Below are positions 6,008 through 12,119 of a DNA stretch of 12,119 nt, piece after piece. Within the stretch, counting starts at the first letter, position 1, and each line of letters begins with the position of its first letter. Source of the stretch: Lysobacteraceae bacterium (GTDB lineage: Bacteria; Pseudomonadota; Gammaproteobacteria; Xanthomonadales; Xanthomonadaceae). The stretch spans positions 1 through 12,119 of the forward strand of contig JAIXTZ010000320.1 in NCBI GenBank assembly GCA_027483745.1. The letters run 5' to 3'. The translations under genes and the position numbers were made by a program. The notes beneath the pieces are model-generated. The model was not told the origin of the DNA and made no database searches. It saw nothing but the letters and a program-made list of their open reading frames with translations.

Positions 6008-9000
6008 ATGCCCGCACGCCGCTCCCTGCTCGCGCTCTCCCTCTCACTGGCGGTCGCTTCGGCGACGGACGCCCCGGCGGCGGCAGGCGGCGATGCGCCC
6101 GCTCAGCGCTCGACCTGGATCGTGCGCTTCGCGGAACCCGCGTTGGCGTCATACACCGGTGGGCAAGCCAAGCGCGGCAGCGCCAACCTTGCTGCGACCT
6201 CGCCTGCGGTGACCGGGGCCGCGCGGCTCGACATGGCCTCGAGCGCGGTGCAGGCCTACCGCCAAGAGCTCGCGGATCGCCGTGAGGCCCGCCTCGAGGC
6301 GGCGTCGGCGCAGCTGGGGCGTCCGTTGGAGCCCCTCTTTGTCTACGACGCCGTCCTGAACGGGGTGGCGCTGTCGCTGAGCGCCGACGAGGCGGCCGCG
6401 CTGGCCACGGTGCCGGGGATCGTCGGCGTGGAGCGCGAACGCATCGATCAGTTGCAGGACGATGTCTCGACGGCGCTGGTCAAGGCGCCGGAGGTCTGGA
6501 GCGGCGCGGCCGGCGTCGCTTCGCGCGGCGAAGGCGTGGTCGTCGGCATCATCGACTCCGGGATCAACCCGAACCATCCGTCGTTCGCCGCTGTGTCGCC
6601 GGCGGATGGCTATGTGCATTCGAATCCGAGGGGGCGCTTCTTCGGCCTGTGCGCCACCGGCATGGCGGCCTGCAACACAAAGCTGATCGGCCTCTGGGAC
6701 ATGAGCACCGGCTCCGGGGACACGGAGCCGAACAACGGCGTCGACAGCGGCGGCCACGGTACCCATGTGGCGGGGATCGCGGTGGGCAACCCGGTGAACA
6801 TCGCCCGCCCGTTCGCCGGCGGCGGGCAGCTTTCTTACACGATCCGCGGCGTGGCGCCTCGTGCCAACGTCATCAGCTACAAGGCCTGCGAGGGCGAAGA
6901 TGTGGGTTGCCCGGGCTCGTGGACCCTGGCGGCCCTGAACCAGGCCGTCATCGACGGCGTCGACGTCATCAACTATTCCATCGGCGGCAGCAACGCCAGC
7001 CCCTGGGCCCGAAGCGATTCGCTCGCCATGCTCGACGCCCGCAACGCGGGCATCGTCGTTGCCGTGTCCGCGGGGAACAGCGGTCCCGACGTCGCGACCG
7101 TGCGCAGCCCAAGCGACGCGCCCTGGGTGCTGTCGGTGGCCAACACCACCCATGGCCGCCGCTTCGTCAATCGGCTTCGCCTGGCGGGCGGCGGGACGGC
7201 TCCGCCCAACGGCGGCGTGCTGGTCGGACAGGGCCTCACGGCGGGCGTCGGGCCGCGGCCCCTCGTCCGCGATCCCCAGCATCCGCTGTGCAGCCAAGGC
7301 ACGGGCGACCTCGCGCTGCCGGTGACCGGGGCCAGCAATCCGTGGTCGCCCGGCCGATGGAACGGCGAGGTCGTGGTCTGCGACCGCGGCGTGCAGGCGC
7401 GCGTGGCGAAGAGCAATAACGTGCGCCTCGCCGGTGGTGCCGGCACCGTCCTGCTCAACACGGCGGCGGAGGGGGAGTCGACGGTGGGCGACGAGCACAG
7501 CATCCCCACCACGCACCTGGGCTGGACGGATGCGCAGGCCCTGCTGCGCTGGCTGGGCAGCGGCAGCGGCCACAGCGCGCAGATCGACGGCGCGCAGGTG
7601 GAGACGCAGGCTGAGAATGCCGACGTGCTCAATGCAAGCAGCGCGCGCGGCCCCTCGATCGTGCTGCCCGGGGTCATCAAGCCGGATCTGGCCGCGCCTG
7701 GCACCAGCATCCTGTCCGCGTCGCATCAGGGCAGCGGCGATGCCGCGCTTTCCGGCACGTCGATGGCCTCGCCGCACGTGGCCGGCGCGGCGGCGCTGCT
7801 GCGATCGGCGAAGCCCACTTGGCGCGCGGACCAGATCATCTCCGCGCTGATGGGCACGGCGCGGACCACGGTGACGCGTCGCGTGGGTGGTCCGTCCGTG
7901 CCCGCCCATGAGCAGGGTGCCGGGCGCATCGACGTCGCACGCGCGATACGCGCGCCGCTGGCCTTGGTCGTGCCCGCCGGACAGTTCGCCGCCGGCAGCG
8001 CGATGCCATCGAGCCTCAACCTGCCGTCGCTCGTCTTCGATGGTTGCGCGCCAACGTGTTCGCCGTTGACCCGCACCGTCACCGACCTGGTGGGCGGCGG
8101 CGGCTACAGCGTCAGCTTCTTTGGCCCGTCTGGCGTCACGCTGACGCCATCGGAACCCACGTTCTCGATCGGCGCCGGGGCCAGCAAAGCGCTGCAGTTC
8201 AGCGCCCGCATCGATGATCCGGGGCTCTACGGCCGCTGGCTCTATGGCAGCCTGCGCCTGAGTCGCAACGGCGGCAGCATCGATGACGCGTTGACCTTCC
8301 CGGTCGCGCTCCGTGCGTCGGTCACGGGCTTGCCCGGCGCGCAGGCACGCAACGTGGACAGCGACCGCGGGTTCTTCGATCTGGCCGTGCCGGGCCTGAG
8401 CCTGGCCTCGCCGAACGCGCGCTTCGCCGGGACGCGCCTCGTCGCACTGACCACCACCCGATACACGCTCGGTGCCGACCCCACGCCGACCAACCGTTAC
8501 GACAACCTGAGCAACGGCGTGGGTTGGCATGCCATCAGCGTGCCTCCGCCGGCCAACGGCCTGCCGGTCCGACATCGCATCGAGGTCGAACTGCAGGGGC
8601 CGGGCGGCACCCAGACGTCGCTGATCGTCGGCAACGGCGGCGGGCCCGGCTCCCGCAACCAGATGTGCGAGTCGACGACCCGCTGCGTGCTCGACGTCGA
8701 GCACTACGGCGATCCGGCGGCCCAGACGTATTGGGCGATGGTGTGGAACCGCTCGGGTTCGGGGGAGTTCACGGTTCGCCACAGCGTGCTGCCGCTGTTG
8801 CCGGCGGCCGACGCCGAGGTTGCGAAGCTCACGGCGACTGGGCCGGGCAATGCCGCGGCCGGGCAGGGCTCCGCCGTGCGGGTGGGATGGAACGATCCGA
8901 CCTGGGGCGTGGGCGAGGTCCGTCGCGGCGCGGTGCTGGTTTCCGCAGCGCCGGGGCAGCAGCCTATGGGAGCGATTCCCTACACCTTGACGCGCGTCGC

Positions 9001-10099
9001 CGGTCCGCGGGCGCCAGTGTCGCTCGCCCACGGCCGTGCGGAAACGGTCGGACTCGCCGCGGCGGAAGCGCACGAGGCCATGTTCATCGACGTGCCTGCC
9101 GGCGCCAGCCGGCTGACGGTGACGACGGCGAGCAGTGCCAATGTTGACGTCTATCTCGCCCGTCGTCCGGGCAACAGCGGCCCGGGCGTGCCCTTGATCC
9201 CGGTGGCGCCGGCCCGCGCAGAGGCCTCGCATGTCGGCAATGGGGCGACCGGCAATGAGTCGCTCACGGTGACGGCGCCGGCCGCGGGCCGTTGGTACAT
9301 CACGCCGGTGAACGCGTCGGCGTCGACCGCCACGGCCACCGTCACGGCCTCGATCGACGCGGTGCCGCCCACGGTTCGTCCCGGCGGCTACTTCAACCCC
9401 GAGCGCTCCGGCCATGGGGTCTTCGTGTATCCGGCCGGCACGGACTGGGCGGCGCTCTGGTACACCTACCTCGATGACGGCAGCAGCACTTGGTATTACC
9501 TCCAGGGGCCGCGCCCGGGCGCCAACGGGGTGTGGCGCGCCACGATGTTCCGCAGCGCGTGGAACGGCACCAGCAATCGCCTCACGCCGGTGGGCGAGGC
9601 CTCGGCGACGCCCACCGGCCCGGACGCCTTCACCTGGACATGGACGCTCGACGGCCAGACCGGCTCGGAGCCATTCGTGAGCTTCGGGCGCGGCTGCCCG
9701 ACGCTCGGCGGGCAGCCGGTTGACGCCAGCGCGCACTGGTTCGATCCGGCCAGGGCGGGCACCGGCTACAGCGTGCAGCTGTTCCCGGACTACGAGTTCT
9801 ATGCCGTGTTCGCGTACGACGCGCGCGGCGTCCCGCGTTACCTGGTGGCCGAGCGCGGCGGCATTGGTCCGACCACCGAAAGCCTGCCTCTTGAGCAAAA
9901 CACCGGCTTCTGCCCGCTCTGCACGCGCCCGGGAACCCCCACGCGCAGCCGCGTCGGCACGCTCGAGCGTCGCTACGCCAACGGGACGCTCACCGGCTTC
10001 ACGCTCAACGCCAGCTACGTCGGCGGCGTACCGGGCACGTGGACGGCGAACGATGCCGTGGTTCCCCTCGGCGAACGCCAGGGGTGCGCGCCGAACTGA
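6008..10099 (+). CDS. Secreted S8 family (subtilisin-like) serine peptidase, large multi-domain, with PA insertion
   Basis: This is a predicted exported protease of 1363 residues and a paralogue of the upstream gene. Its signal peptide begins MPARRSLLALSLSLAVASA, with likely cleavage near residue 19 or 22. An I9-type propeptide follows (about 36-145). The S8 catalytic domain (about 174-648) has D183 (VVGIIDSG), H250 (GGHGTHVAG), N357 (SAGNSGP) and S585 (SGTSMASPH). Between N357 and S585 lies a protease-associated (PA) domain (about 390-535, with WNGEVVVCDRG and AGGAGTVLLN). In known subtilases PA domains affect substrate access or oligomerisation. The tail parallels the first paralogue: Fn3-like (about 652-770; C680-x3-C684), DRGF/YDNLS module (786-789, 831-835), TGPGN module (944-948), PPC-like (about 1005-1116) and repeat-bearing C-terminal module (1124-1363; C1230, C1302, C1305, C1360). 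The EF-hand-like loop is absent. The frame is open to a TTG at 5945, but that codon lies in the likely -35 box; the ATG at 6008 begins the signal peptide. The Shine-Dalgarno is weak. Substrate unknown. Confidence 0.94.
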   Translation: MPARRSLLALSLSLAVASATDAPAAAGGDAPAQRSTWIVRFAEPALASYTGGQAKRGSANLAATSPAVTGAARLDMASSAVQAYRQELADRREARLEAASAQLGRPLEPLFVYDAVLNGVALSLSADEAAALATVPGIVGVERERIDQLQDDVSTALVKAPEVWSGAAGVASRGEGVVVGIIDSGINPNHPSFAAVSPADGYVHSNPRGRFFGLCATGMAACNTKLIGLWDMSTGSGDTEPNNGVDSGGHGTHVAGIAVGNPVNIARPFAGGGQLSYTIRGVAPRANVISYKACEGEDVGCPGSWTLAALNQAVIDGVDVINYSIGGSNASPWARSDSLAMLDARNAGIVVAVSAGNSGPDVATVRSPSDAPWVLSVANTTHGRRFVNRLRLAGGGTAPPNGGVLVGQGLTAGVGPRPLVRDPQHPLCSQGTGDLALPVTGASNPWSPGRWNGEVVVCDRGVQARVAKSNNVRLAGGAGTVLLNTAAEGESTVGDEHSIPTTHLGWTDAQALLRWLGSGSGHSAQIDGAQVETQAENADVLNASSARGPSIVLPGVIKPDLAAPGTSILSASHQGSGDAALSGTSMASPHVAGAAALLRSAKPTWRADQIISALMGTARTTVTRRVGGPSVPAHEQGAGRIDVARAIRAPLALVVPAGQFAAGSAMPSSLNLPSLVFDGCAPTCSPLTRTVTDLVGGGGYSVSFFGPSGVTLTPSEPTFSIGAGASKALQFSARIDDPGLYGRWLYGSLRLSRNGGSIDDALTFPVALRASVTGLPGAQARNVDSDRGFFDLAVPGLSLASPNARFAGTRLVALTTTRYTLGADPTPTNRYDNLSNGVGWHAISVPPPANGLPVRHRIEVELQGPGGTQTSLIVGNGGGPGSRNQMCESTTRCVLDVEHYGDPAAQTYWAMVWNRSGSGEFTVRHSVLPLLPAADAEVAKLTATGPGNAAAGQGSAVRVGWNDPTWGVGEVRRGAVLVSAAPGQQPMGAIPYTLTRVAGPRAPVSLAHGRAETVGLAAAEAHEAMFIDVPAGASRLTVTTASSANVDVYLARRPGNSGPGVPLIPVAPARAEASHVGNGATGNESLTVTAPAAGRWYITPVNASASTATATVTASIDAVPPTVRPGGYFNPERSGHGVFVYPAGTDWAALWYTYLDDGSSTWYYLQGPRPGANGVWRATMFRSAWNGTSNRLTPVGEASATPTGPDAFTWTWTLDGQTGSEPFVSFGRGCPTLGGQPVDASAHWFDPARAGTGYSVQLFPDYEFYAVFAYDARGVPRYLVAERGGIGPTTESLPLEQNTGFCPLCTRPGTPTRSRVGTLERRYANGTLTGFTLNASYVGGVPGTWTANDAVVPLGERQGCAPN

Positions 10100-10105
10100 C
10101 GGCGT

Positions 10106-10126
10106 GGGCCCGCGACGCGCGGGCTC
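10106..10126. terminator. GC hairpin at the convergent junction, possible bidirectional terminator
   Basis: A perfect stem GCCCGCG / CGCGGGC with an ACG loop (10108-10124) can be extended by a G-U and a G-C pair to 10106-10126. It lies between the stop of the second peptidase and the stop of the convergent lipoprotein gene, and it overlaps the latter's stop codon. There is no T-run on either side, so it may only stabilise 3' ends. Terminator function is inferred from position and structure. Confidence 0.45.
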
Positions 10127-10736
10127 AGTCGTCCTTCGCGGTCTCGAGCACCCACGGCAGCATCGCCGTGGCAACGTCGCCCAGCGCGGCCTCGAACGCA
10201 GGGACGACCGAAGGCAGCTTCTCGCGCTCCGCGCGCTGCTCGGCGCGGAAGCGGCGGCTGCCGATCACACGTTGGCTACGTTGGTCCATCAACGTCGCCT
10301 GCAGGTCGACGACGACGGTGGGCGTCTTCGCGTCCTCGGCATACAAGGCCTCGAAGTGGCGCAGGTCGAGGCGCAGCAGCAGGTCGGCGCCAAGGCCGTC
10401 CGTCGGCCGCACCACGGCGCGGAAGCGGCCTTGGTCGGCGAAGGCCCCCACCAGGGCCGACTGCACGAGCTCCGGTGCGCTGTCGGCCCAGACGGCGCCG
10501 CCGTAGACCTGCAGCGTCGACGGCTTGGGCCGCACGGCGATACGGTTGCTGTCGAGCAGGCTGCTGGCGTTCGGCTCGCTGATGGCGAGCGTGCGGTCGA
10601 GCGTTGGCCACGCGTCGTCGGGCGCCAGCGTGACCTGCGGGGCGTAGACGACGAGCTCGGCCTTGTCGCCGAGGGAGAGGCAGCCCGCGAGCGAGGCGGC
10701 GAGGGCGAGGGGCAGGGCGGTTCGGCGCAGGCTCAC
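10125..10736 (-). CDS. PqiC-type ABC transport auxiliary lipoprotein of an MCE system
   Basis: This is a 203-residue predicted lipoprotein. The signal peptide MSLRRTALPLALAASLAGC ends in a lipobox LAGC with the acylated cysteine at C19. Residue +2 is Leu, not Asp, which favours the outer membrane by the usual Lol rule. The body (about 25-200, with ELVVYAPQVTLAPDDAWPTLDRTLAISEP and later LLLRLDLRHFEA and VVVDLQATLMD) resembles the ABC-transport auxiliary domain found next to MCE genes. Such lipoproteins are thought to link the MCE tunnel to the outer membrane. The frame is open far upstream inside the MCE gene. I place the start at the GTG at 10736 because it overlaps the MCE stop codon as GTGA and begins the signal peptide. 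It is the last gene of the operon. Confidence 0.88.
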   Translation of the reverse strand: MSLRRTALPLALAASLAGCLSLGDKAELVVYAPQVTLAPDDAWPTLDRTLAISEPNASSLLDSNRIAVRPKPSTLQVYGGAVWADSAPELVQSALVGAFADQGRFRAVVRPTDGLGADLLLRLDLRHFEALYAEDAKTPTVVVDLQATLMDQRSQRVIGSRRFRAEQRAEREKLPSVVPAFEAALGDVATAMLPWVLETAKDD

Positions 10737-11692
10737 GGCGTGAACTCCTCGGGCGTGGGGCTGCCCAGCACGACGCTGGACGGACGTTCTTCGATCTTGG
10801 CGGCGGCACGGTTCAACTGGCGCAGCAGGCTGCGCAGCTCGGCCAGCGTGGGGCCGACCTGGGTGAGCCCGTCCCGGCTGAACTGCTGCACGGCGCCGCG
10901 GTTCTCGGCGACCAAGGCATTCGCATTGCCCGACAGCGCCTCGAACTCGGTGAGGGTCCGATCCAGCTTGGCGAGGATCTGCGGCAGGTCTTTGTCGAGC
11001 GCGGCGACGCTGCGGTCCAGGCCGCCCATCGTGCTTTCGGCGGTGGCGAGCACGCGGTCGAGCCGTTCGGCCGAGGAGCGCGCGTCGCGAAGCAGCTGGG
11101 CGATCTCGCCGCGCTCGGCCGCCAGCGTGCCGGTCACCTGCTCGAGGTTGGCCATCGTCTTCGAGACGTTGTCCACGGTCTCGTCGTTGAGCATGCGGTT
11201 GATGCGGATCAGCACGTCGCTGGCCGTCGTGGTGATGTCCTCGGAGGAATTCAGCAGCTTGGCGAAGGCCGACTCTTGCGCGGTGATCCGCGGCACGCCC
11301 TCCTCGCCGTCGCGGGCGTCCTTGAGCATCGGGCTCTGCGGGCTGCCGCCGCTGAGCTGGATCTGCACGAGGCCGGTCAGGCCGACGAAGGCGAGCTTCG
11401 CCGTCGTGTCGGTTTTCACTGGCGTGCCCGCGCCGACGCGGATCCGGGCAACGACCTTGCTCGGATCGGCGGCGTCGAGCTTGAGCTCGGTGACGTCGCC
11501 GACGGCGATGCCGTTGTATTGCACGACGCCACCGCGGGTCAGGCCGGTGACGGCTTCGGTGAAGACGACCTCGTATTCGTCCCATTGGCGGTCGGAGACG
11601 GTCTTCGCCGCCCAGAGCGCGAACAGCATCGCGAGCACCGCCACCGCGAGGGTGAAGGCGCCGACGAGCACGTGGTGGGCTTTGGTTTCCAT
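10733..11692 (-). CDS. MCE (MlaD-type) substrate-binding protein of an ABC lipid transporter
   Basis: This 319-residue inner-membrane-anchored periplasmic protein has a short cytoplasmic N-terminus (METKAHH). One membrane segment follows (about 8-29). The MCE domain (about 38-117) contains the typical GLTRGGVVQYNGIAVGDVTEL strand pattern, in two parts around residues 50-70, and ends GLTGLVQIQLSGG. A long, largely helical region with heptad-like leucines (about 125-310) follows and may form a needle or coiled-coil tunnel. In known systems MCE proteins form hexameric rings that carry phospholipid between membranes. A GAGG site (11701-11704) lies 8 bases before the ATG, inside the end of the ATPase gene. 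The gap to the ATPase stop is 3 bases, and the 3' end overlaps the lipoprotein start. Confidence 0.92.
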   Translation of the reverse strand: METKAHHVLVGAFTLAVAVLAMLFALWAAKTVSDRQWDEYEVVFTEAVTGLTRGGVVQYNGIAVGDVTELKLDAADPSKVVARIRVGAGTPVKTDTTAKLAFVGLTGLVQIQLSGGSPQSPMLKDARDGEEGVPRITAQESAFAKLLNSSEDITTTASDVLIRINRMLNDETVDNVSKTMANLEQVTGTLAAERGEIAQLLRDARSSAERLDRVLATAESTMGGLDRSVAALDKDLPQILAKLDRTLTEFEALSGNANALVAENRGAVQQFSRDGLTQVGPTLAELRSLLRQLNRAAAKIEERPSSVVLGSPTPEEFTP

Positions 11693-11695
11693 GGT

Positions 11696-12119
11696 TCAGG
11701 CCTCGCGTCGCGCGGCGCGGCCGCGCGGTCCGTGGAAGTACTCCTGCACCCAGGGGTGCTCGAAGCGTTCGATCTCGGCGATCGGCGCGCAGGCGACCAC
11801 CTTGCGGTCAGCCAACACCGCCACGCGGTCGCAGATGGCGTAGAGCGTGTCGAGATCGTGGGTGATGAGGAACACCGTCAAGCCCAGCGAGCGCTTGAGG
11901 TTGAGGATGAGGTCGTCGAAGGCGGCGGCGCCGATGGGGTCGAGCCCAGCGGTGGGCTCGTCGAGGAAGAGCAGGGGCGGGTCGAGGGCGAGGGCGCGCG
12001 CGAGCCCGGCGCGCTTCTTCATGCCGCCGGAGAGCGGCGCGGGGAGCTTCTCGGCCGCGGTCGAGGGCAGGCCGGCGAGACGCATCTTCATCCAGCACAG
12101 GGCGTGCATCAGGTCGTCG
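11696..12119 (-). CDS. MCE-system ABC transporter ATP-binding subunit (MlaF-like), N-terminus cut by the window edge
   Basis: The visible C-terminal 141 residues contain the ABC signature LSGGMKKRAGLARALALDP, Walker B LLFLDEPTAGLDP, and the switch histidine in FLITHDLDTL. The Walker A and Q-loop parts lie beyond the right edge, and the frame is open to the last base (DDLMHALCWMKMRLAGLP at the visible start). The internal ATG at 12109 is unlikely to be the start because the family continues well upstream. The C-terminus, HPWVQEYFHGPRGRAARREA, is the kind of tail seen in ATPases of MCE lipid transporters. It is followed after 3 bases by the MCE gene, so it energises that transporter. The MlaE-type permease is not in the window and should be upstream, to the right. 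Confidence 0.92.
   Translation of the reverse strand, partial: DDLMHALCWMKMRLAGLPSTAAEKLPAPLSGGMKKRAGLARALALDPPLLFLDEPTAGLDPIGAAAFDDLILNLKRSLGLTVFLITHDLDTLYAICDRVAVLADRKVVACAPIAEIERFEHPWVQEYFHGPRGRAARREA

Noticed and set aside
2158..10099. The protease pair as part of a toxin, bacteriocin-maturation or defence system.
   Set aside because: No precursor peptide, immunity protein, transporter or nuclease partner lies in the window; the neighbours are ccm and MCE housekeeping genes.
6149..10174. A 1341-codon open frame on the minus strand, antisense to the second protease, and similar long antisense frames at 2749-4473.
   Set aside because: They are rich in Arg, Gly, Ala and His with no domain-like sequence, and mirror the codon structure of the real gene. 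Long stop-free antisense frames are expected at this GC content.
9720..11843. A 707-codon plus-strand frame running through the protease end and opposite the lipoprotein and MCE genes.
   Set aside because: It crosses two well-supported minus-strand genes, has no start signal or domain, and has low-complexity composition typical of a shadow frame.

Overview
The window is GC-rich and densely coded, with no RNA genes, mobile elements, CRISPR arrays or phage genes that I can see. A c-type cytochrome maturation (ccm) operon, a four-part MCE lipid transporter with a PqiC-type lipoprotein, and very large secreted subtilases with multi-domain tails together suggest a Gram-negative gammaproteobacterium. 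The order Lysobacterales (Xanthomonadales) is my best guess; this is inferred from gene content and codon style, not from a marker gene.

Layout. Left block, minus strand (1-1966): ccmA, ccmB and ccmC run leftwards, each joined to the next by a 4-base ATGA stop/start overlap; ccmC runs off the left edge. A 191-base divergent gap (1967-2157) separates ccmA from the middle block. Middle block, plus strand (2158-10099): two very large tandem paralogous S8 (subtilisin-family) serine peptidases of 1235 and 1363 residues. Each has a signal peptide, an I9-type propeptide, a catalytic domain with a complete Asp/His/Ser triad, and about 700 residues of shared C-terminal architecture. The 142-base gap between them holds a good intrinsic terminator and a TTGACA box, so they are probably separate transcription units. 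Right block, minus strand (10125-12119): an ABC ATPase (cut by the right edge), an MCE-domain membrane protein and an auxiliary lipoprotein, tightly coupled and convergent with the second peptidase. A GC hairpin lies at the convergent junction.

How it works together. CcmABC load and deliver haem for periplasmic cytochrome c assembly. The MCE block is part of an envelope lipid transporter whose permease gene should lie just beyond the right edge. The subtilase pair is the unusual part. The proteins appear to be old duplicates that differ by a protease-associated (PA) insertion in the catalytic domain (second copy only) and by an EF-hand-like calcium loop (first copy only). They keep strongly conserved C-terminal modules, including an internally repeated 'FNPxRSGxG' motif and four conserved cysteines with a CPLC pair. 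I know of no function for these C-terminal modules. Housekeeping genes frame the pair; no toxin-immunity, defence or biosynthetic partner genes are visible.
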